64,000 nt of DNA from Bacteroidaceae bacterium (GTDB lineage Bacteria; Bacteroidota; Bacteroidia; Bacteroidales; Bacteroidaceae): positions 1 to 64,000 of the forward strand of contig JAFROT010000046.1 of the NCBI GenBank assembly GCA_017429525.1, in the 5' to 3' direction. The notes beneath the pieces are model-generated. The model searched no databases. It was given only the letters and a program-made list of their open reading frames with translations, and was not told the DNA's origin. The position numbers were made by a program, and so were the translations under genes. This document shows positions 1 through 7,666 of this stretch, in pieces. Numbering within the stretch: the first letter of the stretch is position 1; every line of letters starts with the position of its first letter.

Positions 1-206
1 GTGGCCTCTGGCAGTTAATCCTTCCTTTCTACAACAAAGGTAAGCAAAAACTGTTATTCTTATCACTTTTAATCGTTTTATTTAACGTTTTATATTTAAG
101 AGTTCTTAATACTCTTAGTATTCGGCTGCAAAGTTAAAGTGTGAAATCTGTGAGACATAATTGATGTCAGCTTCGGTGCGAGATAAATGAAATATCAGTG
201 CGATGA
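1..206. other. Left-edge intergenic stretch
   Basis: No coding region is seen here. Two words read on the minus strand match the Bacteroidetes -7 element TAnnTTTG: TACCTTTG at 35-42 and TAACTTTG at 129-136. Neither has a TTTG about 20 bp upstream. They could serve a leftward gene lying outside the window, but the support is weak. Confidence 0.3.
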
Positions 207-1238
207 TTAGTAGTGGTAGCGTTCGAGGCGTTCGAGGTGGTTGATGTCGATGTCATCGGCTATGCGTTCCCAGACTTGATAGGTGGTGTCGGATCGTGAG
301 GAGAGGACGTAGACGCCGAGGAAGACGTAGGAGGTGTCGACGAGGTTCTTCATGAAGGTGATGAGGACTGGGGAGTTGGCCATAAAATCGAGGTAACGTT
401 CCTTGTTGCGGACGGCCAACTGAGCGAGGGAGGCAGAGTCGGTAGGGTAGTCGTCTGGGTGGTAGTAGGTGGTGATGGTGGGCATCATGGCTGCTGAATC
501 GCCGTCGTTGTGCCATACGGGGTGGTGGTATTCAGGTCCCCAGAAGTAGATGTGGGGATAGTCAGGGTGTTGTGTGTAGTAGGGGAGGAACTTATCGGGC
601 TCGAGGCCGAAGGGGTGGAGGTAGTCTTCGTAGCTGGTGAACTTGGTGCCGAGATGTAGGATGTAGGGCTTGGGAGCACGGAAGTGGTGGATGGCGAAGG
701 GAACGGCGATGGCGAGAAGAAGGACCCAAAAGACCCACCCCCAACCCCTCCCGTGAGGGAGGGGAGTGGCTGCGCGTAGTGAAGGGGCTTCGGCCGGTGT
801 GGGGTGTGGGGCTATGCCGGGTGAGGGGCCTCCGGCCGTTGAGGTGGGGGATGAGGTGTCGGAGATAGAATCGTCGACCGCAGTCAGAGGGGCGGTGGGG
901 GATTGTGCGGACAAGGTATCTGTTGTCGCTGCGGTCGGGGAATCTGCTGTCGTGACCGAGGCTTCTTCCGCTGTTGCGGTGTTGGCTTCAGCGAAGGTGG
1001 CAAAGGAGGGGTAGTCGATGAATTGGGCGAGGAGGTCGAGGGTGGATTGTCGAGGTGTGGAGGAGGCATCGTGGAGGTAGCCCCAAAAGCGCTTGAGGGT
1101 GGTGGGGCTTATGTGTTCATGGAGCTTCTCGAAGATGAGGTCGGCCAGAAAGCCGAAGTCCTTAGGCGTTCGGAGTTTGCGGCCGACGGTTTCTTCGATG
1201 GTGCTACGTAGAAGGTCTGATGCGAGATCTTGGGGCAT
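207..1238 (-). CDS. Single-TM protein with N-terminal helical domain of Bacteroidetes
   Basis: This 343-residue protein of unknown function has three parts. Residues 1-85 form a helical segment containing TPKDFGFL, SPTTLKRFWGYL and STLDLLAQFI, an arrangement I recognise from many Bacteroidetes proteins that carry it as a putative HTH-like N-terminus. Residues 85-160 are a Ser/Thr/Pro/Ala-rich linker. A single membrane helix at about 165-186 (VFWVLLLAIAVPFAI) is followed by a roughly 155-residue Tyr/His-rich C-terminal domain. The frame is open 26 codons further upstream, but that stretch only translates the GGATAATGGACAAT-type tandem repeat, so I start at the ATG reading MPQDLASD. Part of the linker (ATPLPHGRGWGW) is encoded by a palindromic repeat shared with the GH105 gene. 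The N-terminus probably faces the cytoplasm; this is inference from the TM layout. Confidence 0.75.
   Translation of the reverse strand: MPQDLASDLLRSTIEETVGRKLRTPKDFGFLADLIFEKLHEHISPTTLKRFWGYLHDASSTPRQSTLDLLAQFIDYPSFATFAEANTATAEEASVTTADSPTAATTDTLSAQSPTAPLTAVDDSISDTSSPTSTAGGPSPGIAPHPTPAEAPSLRAATPLPHGRGWGWVFWVLLLAIAVPFAIHHFRAPKPYILHLGTKFTSYEDYLHPFGLEPDKFLPYYTQHPDYPHIYFWGPEYHHPVWHNDGDSAAMMPTITTYYHPDDYPTDSASLAQLAVRNKERYLDFMANSPVLITFMKNLVDTSYVFLGVYVLSSRSDTTYQVWERIADDIDINHLERLERYHY
733..769. repeat. GC-rich palindromic repeat inside a coding region (copy 1)
   Basis: A block of about 37 bp with core CCCCTCCCGTGAGGGAGGGG preceded by ACCCACCCCCA. A nearly identical block lies at 1980-2015 in the same orientation. 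Here it encodes the peptide TPLPHGRGWG next to the TM helix of the host gene. Confidence 0.8.
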
Positions 1239-1248
1239 GGGGGGGATT

Positions 1249-1411
1249 GGTAATGGACAATGGATAATGGACAATGGATAATGGACAATGGATAATGGAA
1301 AATGGATAATGGACAATTGATAATGTTTTTTTCGCCTTAAAAGCGGCTCTTATGAGAGAACTATTCTTCTCTATTCATTTTCCATTGTCCATTCTCCATT
1401 GTCCATTATGA
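1249..1411. repeat. ATGGACAATGGATA-type tandem repeat region
   Basis: From about 1250 to 1324 the words ggataatgg and acaatgg alternate in a near-perfect array with a 7-bp sub-period. The complementary words ccattgtcc and attctcc recur at 1378-1409. The same words form a second array at 59970-60023. Translated, they give spurious peptides such as HYPLSIIHCPL, which falsely extend the preceding gene. This is a non-coding repeat. Confidence 0.85.
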
Positions 1412-1422
1412 ATAAAAGGGGC

Positions 1423-4038
1423 TTAGTGCTCAACGAGTTGGAGACCATTGGTGAGGATGGCTTTCTCGTGGCGGAGGGTCTGCTGCCAGATGGCGTGGGT
1501 GGGCACGTCATAGTGGCTCCAGGCGCTGCCGGTGTAGTAGACAAAGGGTTGGCCTGGGGTGTAGGTGGTCTGGATGATGGCGTGACCTATGCCGCCGGCA
1601 CGCTTCTCGGGGAGGGGGAGGAATTTAGTTGAGAGTTTAGAGCTTAGAGTTGAAAGTTCACTTTGTGATGACTTAGTATTGCCCTTCTTTTTCTTGGAAT
1701 CTTTGAGAGAAGAATTATGAACTTTGGACTGTGGGCTTTGTGCTTGGGGAATAAAGATGCCGAGATAGTGTTCGCCATTCATGGTTTCGGGGTGGTCGAG
1801 AGCTTCGGCATAGGTGACAAAACCTTCCTTTTGGTTGAGGACATAGGCGTTGGGCGCGGACTCATGAACGACGATGCCGGCGCATACGGGAGTGGGCTGG
1901 GTGATACCTTCATAGGTGATCTCGACGCGGGCGAAATGGCTGCCGCAGTCTTGAGTGATGAGGCGAATCTCGCGGAACGACCCACCCCCAGCCCCTCCCG
2001 TAAGGGAGGGGAGGGTTTGCTCAGGCATGGTCATGCGGACGGTGAAGCGGAGTGGGCCGTTGTCGAGGATTTCGGCTTTCTCATAGTAAAGGGGATAAAG
2101 GAGGCTCTTGCCATTCATAAGTGCTGCGGCACCAGCACCAAGGGTGGCGCCTACGGTGTAGGCATCCATGCCGGCTCCGTGGTTGCGATGGTAGGTGTAG
2201 CCGCGGTGTACCTCGTTCCAGTTGAGGGGGCTCTTGGCACGTTGCATGCGGCTGTTGACAGTGTAGGAGGTGAGCTCGTTGTGGTAGAGCTGGTCTTGGA
2301 TGGGATGCGGGGTGTTCTTGACGAAGGTGTCGAAACCGTAGGCCGTGTTCTTCATGTGCTTATGGGCATCGGGGCCGTAGAAGCGCCAGGCGCAGCGGTC
2401 GTTCTCCCAGACGAGGTCGTCCCAGCGGTTGGGGTAGATGCGTCCGTTGCAGGTGAGTTCGTAGTCGAGGGGCTGTCCTTTGTACATGGTCAGGGTGATG
2501 CTGTTGTGGGGACGGACGGTAGCGAAGACGATGATGCGGCCGTCGTGGGTAATCTGGTAGGGCACTTCGTTGCGGTCGGAATCGAGGAAGAAGAACTCTC
2601 GAGCAACGGCGCAGTTCGACTTCTTCAGCACTTCCATGTTGGTAATCTCTATGACCTGTGCGATGTTCTCGTCGGTGGGATTGGCAATCTCGTAAGAACC
2701 GAAGGACTCATGGCCGCGGTAGCGGAGCATCGGATCGAAAGCAGTAGGGCGACCGGTGAGAGAGGCGGTGGGGACACTGCTGCCCACATTTGCGGTGGGA
2801 GTGGTGGGGGTGTGGTGGTAGATTGAATTGAGAGTGGAGAGTTGAGAGTTGGGGGAAGGAGCATAGGGGTCGGCGTTGATGTAGCGGACCATCTCGCAGG
2901 CTGCAAGGAGCCAGGCACCGGTGCCGAAGGGAGCTTGGGAATGGGCATCGACGGTCTTGGTGGGGTCGGGCTTCTCGCCGATGGGTTGTACGAAGCCGAT
3001 GCTGCCATCGGGCTGGAGGGCTGTCTCGGAGAGGTATTTCCAAGCTTTCATGATGACGGGGTTGAAGCGCTCACGGTCGAGATATCCGTTGTTGACACCC
3101 CAGAGCATACCATAAGTGAAAAAGGCTGTACCGGAGGTTTCGGGACCTGGGGCATCGTCTTCGCAGAGCATACTGCGGCTCCAATATCCGTCGGGGCGCT
3201 GGACACGGGCTACGCCTTCGGCCAGCTCACGAAAGCGCTGTACGAAGATGGGGCGGTTCTTGTAGTCGTGGGGCATGTCGGCCAGGACTTTGGCGAGGCC
3301 TGCGAGGACCCATCCGTCACCGCGTGCCCAGAAGCTCTTTCCACCGTTGCAAGCAGTCTTCACCTTCGGATAGATGTATTTGGCGTCGCGGTAATAGAGT
3401 TGCTCATCTTTATCGTACATGAGGCTATCGCTCCAAAGGAAATTCTCATAGAGTTTGTCGAGATATTTGATTTCGCCAGTCAGCTTGTACATCTTCGTCA
3501 TGACAGGCATAACCATGTAAAGCGCGTCGGCCCACCACCAGAAGTGGGTGTCGGTCATGCTGCACTCGTGGCTCATGACCTCGATGGCACGTGCTACCTT
3601 GTAGGGGGCGGGGACGAGGTTGTACATATCAATATAGGTCTGGAAGCAGATTTGCCAGTCGCCGAAGAGGACAAAGTCCTGACCTTCGCCGTAGGTCTTG
3701 TACTTCCAATTAGCACGGTCGTCGGATTTCGCGCCTTTCCACTCGTTGTGGCGGCACCATTTGTCGGTGTAGGCGTACCAGTCGGCACGGCCCGTGAGGC
3801 GGTAGGCCTCCATATTGCCGGTGTGGTAGGCGGCATGATCCCAGAAGGAGCGGACGTAGGGCGTGTTGTGGGCCTGCCAGTAGTTGTTGACCTTGATGAT
3901 CTGGTCAAGAACGCGGGCTGAGTGCTGGGTAGCTTCGGTGTAGGGGACGCCATCGAGGTAAGGGGTGGCGGCGTGGAGGGGAAGGGGTTGCAACAAAGTC
4001 GCAACGTACACGAAAAGGAGAGAGAGAAGGTGCTTCAT
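1423..4038 (-). CDS. GH105-family unsaturated rhamnogalacturonyl hydrolase with DUF4861 domain
   Basis: This 871-residue secreted protein has a signal peptide at about 1-23. Residues 30-390 form an alpha/alpha-toroid of the GH88/GH105 type: WWWADALYM at about 167-175, WARGDGW at 237-243, and a run of Trp/Tyr-rich helices. GH105 enzymes remove unsaturated uronic acid from rhamnogalacturonan fragments; that role is inferred from the family. From about 430 (MLRYRGHESFGSYEI) to the end the protein resembles DUF4861, with RWDDLVWEN and a hydrophobic Gly/Ala-rich segment. Two low-complexity inserts interrupt it: residues about 395-425, containing NSQLSTLNS, and a Lys/Ser-rich stretch near 780-815, containing SELSTLSSKLST. 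Both translate intergenic-type repeats. A palindromic repeat encodes LPSLTGGAGGGSF. The gene lies 26 nt after the NrnA-like gene, so it is probably co-transcribed with it. Confidence 0.88.
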   Translation of the reverse strand: MKHLLSLLFVYVATLLQPLPLHAATPYLDGVPYTEATQHSARVLDQIIKVNNYWQAHNTPYVRSFWDHAAYHTGNMEAYRLTGRADWYAYTDKWCRHNEWKGAKSDDRANWKYKTYGEGQDFVLFGDWQICFQTYIDMYNLVPAPYKVARAIEVMSHECSMTDTHFWWWADALYMVMPVMTKMYKLTGEIKYLDKLYENFLWSDSLMYDKDEQLYYRDAKYIYPKVKTACNGGKSFWARGDGWVLAGLAKVLADMPHDYKNRPIFVQRFRELAEGVARVQRPDGYWSRSMLCEDDAPGPETSGTAFFTYGMLWGVNNGYLDRERFNPVIMKAWKYLSETALQPDGSIGFVQPIGEKPDPTKTVDAHSQAPFGTGAWLLAACEMVRYINADPYAPSPNSQLSTLNSIYHHTPTTPTANVGSSVPTASLTGRPTAFDPMLRYRGHESFGSYEIANPTDENIAQVIEITNMEVLKKSNCAVAREFFFLDSDRNEVPYQITHDGRIIVFATVRPHNSITLTMYKGQPLDYELTCNGRIYPNRWDDLVWENDRCAWRFYGPDAHKHMKNTAYGFDTFVKNTPHPIQDQLYHNELTSYTVNSRMQRAKSPLNWNEVHRGYTYHRNHGAGMDAYTVGATLGAGAAALMNGKSLLYPLYYEKAEILDNGPLRFTVRMTMPEQTLPSLTGGAGGGSFREIRLITQDCGSHFARVEITYEGITQPTPVCAGIVVHESAPNAYVLNQKEGFVTYAEALDHPETMNGEHYLGIFIPQAQSPQSKVHNSSLKDSKKKKGNTKSSQSELSTLSSKLSTKFLPLPEKRAGGIGHAIIQTTYTPGQPFVYYTGSAWSHYDVPTHAIWQQTLRHEKAILTNGLQLVEH
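1627..1749. repeat. GTTGAGAGTT / CTTTGGACT word repeats within GH105
   Basis: gttgagagtttagagc and tagagttgaaag occur at 1627-1652, and aactttggactgtgggctttg at about 1718-1740. Such words usually fill Bacteroidetes intergenic gaps. Here they lie in the reading frame and encode SELSTLSSKLST and PQAQSPQSKVHNSS. Confidence 0.65.
1980..2015. repeat. GC-rich palindromic repeat inside GH105 (copy 2)
   Basis: Core CCCCTCCCGTAAGGGAGGGG preceded by ACCCACCCCCAG. It matches the block at 733-769 with only a few differences and in the same orientation, but it is translated in another frame (LPSLTGGAGGGSF). Confidence 0.8.
2824..2856. repeat. GAGAGTTGAGAGTT word repeat within GH105
   Basis: The words gagagtggagagttgagagtt are read on the minus strand as NSQLSTLNS. 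They mark an insertion between the GH105 toroid and the DUF4861 domain. Confidence 0.6.
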
Positions 4039-4064
4039 TATCGTAGGATTTTCAGTTTTTTATG

Positions 4065-5255
4065 TTATGCTTTCAGAAGGGGCATGTATTTTTGTACGGC
4101 TTTCTTGACGAGGGCAATGGCTTCATCCATGGTGCCCCATATCTCTCCGCCGGCAGCATTCTTGTGACCGCCACCACCGAAAAATTCGGCAGACATCTCG
4201 TTGCAAGGGAAATCGTCGACAGAGCGAAGCGAGACGCGGATGCATGGGCGCTCGGTGTCTTCGCGGAGGAATACTGAGAGCTTCATGCCGAGAATCTGGA
4301 GCGGCAGGTTGACGAGGCCTTCGGTGTCACCATTGAGGATGCCGAAGCGGCGGCGCTCGGCGTTGGTGAGGGTCATGATGGCGGTGTGGGCTTTCTTCCA
4401 GACATCGAGCTTGACATAGAGCATATAGCCCATGAGCTTCATGCGGTTGGGGCTGTAGGTGAAGAATACGTTGCGGTAGATTTTGTCCTTGTCGATATCG
4501 AATTGGAGGAGGATGCTGATGAGCTCGTAGATCTCGGGACGGGTGCTTGCGTAGGTGAAGGCTCCTGTGTCGGTCATCATTCCCGTGTAGAGGGAGACGG
4601 CTTCGTCGTGGGTGAGGAGGGGGATTCCCGAGGGTAATCCCTCGGGCGCGGTGGCTACAGCGGTGAATGGAGAAGCGTTTTCTAATTCTAGGATGATGCG
4701 AAGGAGAACTTCGCAGGTGGAAGAGAGGTCAGGGTGGGAGATTGTGAGGTCGGCGATGCCAGGCTCTGGATCGAGGTGATGGTCGATCATGATGCAGCGA
4801 ACGGAGCCTTCCTCTCCTCCACCAATGGGAAGGAGTGGCCGGATGACATCGCCGAGGGTGAACATACGACGGAGCTCTCCATGGTCGCACATGATGATGA
4901 GGTCGGCAGCTTGTACGATAGGACTTACCTCAGCCTCGTGGCCTTCGTAGATGAGGATGTCATCGGCCCCCGGAACCCACTTCAGGAAGTCTGGGAAGAT
5001 ATTGGGCGCTACGATGTGGATGTCGGCAGCTGGATAATGACGACGGATCCACGATGCAAGCGCCGTAGTGGAGCCGATGGCATCGCCGTCGGGACCACGA
5101 TGGCAGGTAATGACGATGTGATGGGCGGCAGCGAGGAGATCGTGCCAGAGGGTGATTTGGTCCGTGGTTAGAAGACCCCCTCCCCGCGTCCCCTTTAGGG
5201 GGAGAGTGGATACTTTTGCGACTTGTATATTATCCATTATTGAGCTGGATTCCAT
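4065..5255 (-). CDS. DHH-family phosphoesterase, NrnA-like oligoribonuclease/pAp phosphatase
   Basis: A predicted cytoplasmic enzyme that, by family, hydrolyses short oligoribonucleotides (nanoRNA) and/or 3'-phosphoadenosine-5'-phosphate. The DHH motifs are present: CHRGPDGDAIGS at about 51-62, IMCDHGE at about 121-127, and MIDHHLDPE at about 156-164. The DHHA1 signature GGGGHKNAAGG lies at about 360-370. The start is uncertain. The frame opens at MESSSIMDN, and the first 30 residues include STLPLKGTRGGG from a palindromic repeat, while family members usually begin just before the segment aligning with TTDQITLWHDLL. A second repeat-derived insert, TAPEGLPSGIPLL, lies at about 202-214, encoded by a perfect CCCGAGGG-TAAT-CCCTCGGG palindrome. 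The gene follows the S9 peptidase by 50 nt and precedes GH105 by 26 nt. Confidence 0.88.
   Translation of the reverse strand: MESSSIMDNIQVAKVSTLPLKGTRGGGLLTTDQITLWHDLLAAAHHIVITCHRGPDGDAIGSTTALASWIRRHYPAADIHIVAPNIFPDFLKWVPGADDILIYEGHEAEVSPIVQAADLIIMCDHGELRRMFTLGDVIRPLLPIGGGEEGSVRCIMIDHHLDPEPGIADLTISHPDLSSTCEVLLRIILELENASPFTAVATAPEGLPSGIPLLTHDEAVSLYTGMMTDTGAFTYASTRPEIYELISILLQFDIDKDKIYRNVFFTYSPNRMKLMGYMLYVKLDVWKKAHTAIMTLTNAERRRFGILNGDTEGLVNLPLQILGMKLSVFLREDTERPCIRVSLRSVDDFPCNEMSAEFFGGGGHKNAAGGEIWGTMDEAIALVKKAVQKYMPLLKA
4627..4646. repeat. Perfect palindrome inside the NrnA-like gene
   Basis: CCCGAGGG, a TAAT loop, then CCCTCGGG. It encodes PEGLPSG in a loop of the DHH phosphoesterase and looks like an inserted stem-loop. 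Confidence 0.6.
5171..5209. repeat. CCCCTCCCCGC...AGGGGGAGAG palindromic repeat (NrnA N-terminus)
   Basis: A block of about 39 bp starting gaagaccccctcccc and ending agggggagagtgg. It belongs to the same family as the blocks at 53742-53779, 53898-53937 and 54461-54499. It is translated as STLPLKGTRGGGLL at the start of the NrnA-like protein. Confidence 0.75.
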
Positions 5256-5305
5256 TATTTATTGTAGGTGACTACTCCCTCGCTCAAAGGAAGGTGAGGG
5301 GGGTA

Positions 5306-7645
5306 TTAATGGGTCTTGACGTCTGACCAGGCTGGGGGCTCTACGCCGAGGAGGTTCTTGACGAAGAAGTCGTAACGCTTATGTTCACCATAGGCTTCGC
5401 CAACTGTGTGGTGGGCGCCAGGGATGACGACGAGCTCGAAGGGCTTGTTGGCCTTGATGAGGGCGTTGGCAACTTGCATGGTGCTGGCAGGGTCCACATT
5501 ATCGTCGAGCTCGCCGACGACGAGCATGAGGGGGCGCTGGAGGCGATAGGCATTCTCGACGTTGGAACATTCGACGTAGGATGAGTCGATGGGATAGGAC
5601 ATCCATTGTTCGTTCCACCAGATTTTGTCCATGCGGTTGTCGTGACAGCCGCAAGCGCTGTAGGCTGCTTTGTAGAAATCGCCATGGAAAAGAACGGCTG
5701 CAGTGCTCTCCTGACCGCCTGCCGAGCAACCGTAGATGCCGACTCGATCGGCGTCCATATACGGATATTTGGCAGCAGCGGCTTTGATCCAAGCAATGCG
5801 GTCGGGGAACCCTGCATCTTTGAGATTCTTGTAGCATACTTCCTCGAACTTCTTTCCGCGGTTGCTGGTGCCCATGGCATCGAGTTGGACAACGATGAAA
5901 CCGAGTTCGGCGAGGGCGGTGGTGTAGTAGTTGAAAGCCTGGAAGGACTTGGGAACATAGCTGTCACCAGGGCCGGAGTAGATGTATTCGATGATGGGAT
6001 ATTTCTTTGTCGGGTCGAAATGAGTCGGTCGTTGGATGATGCCCCACATCGGTGTAACGCCATCGCGGCCTGGAGCTACGAAGATCTCAGGAGTGACCCA
6101 ACCAGACGCGAGAAGGTCGGAGATGTCGGCTGTAGCAAGAGTTCTCTCGGCATCAGATTGACCAAGCGTCCTAACTTTGGTGACAGGAGGAGTGTCTTGT
6201 GTGGAATAGGTGTCGATGAGGGCAGAATAGTCGCTGTTGAAGCGAGCGCTGTGGTTGCCCTGTTCAGGGGTGAGGTCGGTGAGGCCTTTTCCATCAAGCC
6301 CGATGCGGTAATAATGAATATGGTAGGGGTCCTCGCCTGGATTGCGGCCATTGGCGGTGAAATAGAGGAGACCGCGCTCTTCATCGATATGGATGACGCG
6401 GCGTACACACCAAGAGCCGGAAGTGAGTTGGCGGGAGGGGCACTCGGACGCCGAGGCGAGGGAACCGCTGCGTGCTCTCTGCTGGGATGATTTCTTTTTA
6501 GACGTGGGGAGTGTGGTGTCGAAGAGGTAGAGGTGAGGGTAGCCGTCTCGCTCGGAGAGCCAGAGGATAAGGCTGTCGCCATGGAGGTCGCGACGGTAGT
6601 TGTTGGAGTAGCGGACGTAGGTATCGGCACGCTCTTCGATGAGGGTGCGGAGGGGGACGGTGTGGACTGTGGCGGCACTGCCACCACCTACGCTGAGCAA
6701 GGGAGTGCTATGCTTGGTGGAAGAGTTGTGGGGGGAAGCCTTGGCTGTGGAGCTTTGGGCGGCGGGGACCGCCATCTCATAGACGCGGTAGAGGTGGTGA
6801 CCACGCTGGTTGTATTCGAAACGAATGGCGTGGCTATCATCGCACCATCGGGGGCCATCGAGGGAATATTGGTTGGCGATGAGTTCTGGAGAAGGCGTGA
6901 TGGCACGGCCTGTTGCGACTTCGAAGATGTATGGTGTTTTCTGAGGCAGCTCGTCGCCGGGTTTGGCATATTCCTGCTTGTGAAGGATGGGCTGCAGTTG
7001 GTCGGCAGGTGAGGACTCGACGTAGTAGACGTAGCGCTTGTCCACGGGGCGGATGCGGTTGACGGCGACGTAGCGACTGTCCGGACTCCATTGGATGTAG
7101 CTACTGAAATAGTGGCTGAGGGTGCCTTCGGTGCTCAGTGCGCGTGCCTGGCTGCCATCGGGGCGTGCCACGTAGACATTGTCGTTGCGGATGAAAGCGA
7201 CGAGGGAGGAGTCGGGCGAGAGAATCGGGTCGGCAGAGCGCTCGTCGTCGGTTTCCATCCAATGGCGTTGCTGTGGGCGCTTGGAGGGGTTGGCGATGAA
7301 GCGGGCTCGCTGGTTGTCGCGACGACCAAATTGCCGTGCACCATTATTAGAAGGTGCTTCGATGGGGCGCAAAGATGTGGTGTCGGCGAGGGTAACGGTG
7401 CCGTCGGGATTCACTTGTCCGAAATGCCATGCACCACGAGCTCCATCGGTGAGGTGGTATTGGAAGCGACCGTCGGGGAGCCAACGGGCATCGTCGACAT
7501 GGTTCTTGATTTTGCTGTTCGTGAATGTGCGCGAGAGTGAGTAGGCGCGATTGTAGTCGTTGAGAGTGCCTTGGGCATGGAGGGGGGAGAGGATGGTGAA
7601 TTGCTGTAATGCAGCAAAAAACACGACGAGGGAGAATCTATTCAT
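5306..7645 (-). CDS. S9-family prolyl oligopeptidase, dipeptidyl peptidase IV-like
   Basis: This exported 779-residue serine peptidase has a signal peptide at about 1-24 (ending LHAQ). An eight-bladed-type DPPIV_N beta-propeller covers about 80-530, and an alpha/beta-hydrolase peptidase domain covers about 560-770. The catalytic triad is visible: Ser about 641 in GCSAGG, Asp about 714-715 in GELDDNVDP, and His about 746 in GAHHT. The family releases X-Pro dipeptides from peptides, probably in the periplasm. Two propeller loops are enlarged by low-complexity inserts: about 35 residues containing [14 protein letters not shown], and about 25 residues containing RARSGSLASASECPSR before RQLTSGSW. 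Both look like translated repeats. The gene begins 21 nt after the propeller lipoprotein gene and is probably in one operon with it and the DUF6057 gene. Confidence 0.92.
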   Translation of the reverse strand: MNRFSLVVFFAALQQFTILSPLHAQGTLNDYNRAYSLSRTFTNSKIKNHVDDARWLPDGRFQYHLTDGARGAWHFGQVNPDGTVTLADTTSLRPIEAPSNNGARQFGRRDNQRARFIANPSKRPQQRHWMETDDERSADPILSPDSSLVAFIRNDNVYVARPDGSQARALSTEGTLSHYFSSYIQWSPDSRYVAVNRIRPVDKRYVYYVESSPADQLQPILHKQEYAKPGDELPQKTPYIFEVATGRAITPSPELIANQYSLDGPRWCDDSHAIRFEYNQRGHHLYRVYEMAVPAAQSSTAKASPHNSSTKHSTPLLSVGGGSAATVHTVPLRTLIEERADTYVRYSNNYRRDLHGDSLILWLSERDGYPHLYLFDTTLPTSKKKSSQQRARSGSLASASECPSRQLTSGSWCVRRVIHIDEERGLLYFTANGRNPGEDPYHIHYYRIGLDGKGLTDLTPEQGNHSARFNSDYSALIDTYSTQDTPPVTKVRTLGQSDAERTLATADISDLLASGWVTPEIFVAPGRDGVTPMWGIIQRPTHFDPTKKYPIIEYIYSGPGDSYVPKSFQAFNYYTTALAELGFIVVQLDAMGTSNRGKKFEEVCYKNLKDAGFPDRIAWIKAAAAKYPYMDADRVGIYGCSAGGQESTAAVLFHGDFYKAAYSACGCHDNRMDKIWWNEQWMSYPIDSSYVECSNVENAYRLQRPLMLVVGELDDNVDPASTMQVANALIKANKPFELVVIPGAHHTVGEAYGEHKRYDFFVKNLLGVEPPAWSDVKTH
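6674..6709. repeat. GGCACTGCCACCACCTACGC repeat in the S9 peptidase
   Basis: The block starts GGCACTGCCACCACCTACGC and runs through tgagc to agtgct. A near-identical block with the same ends lies at 13997-14029 in lacZ. It encodes LLSVGGGSA here and SLSVGGGSA there. Confidence 0.75.
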
Positions 7646-7666
7646 TTTAGACGTGATGAAATGGCG

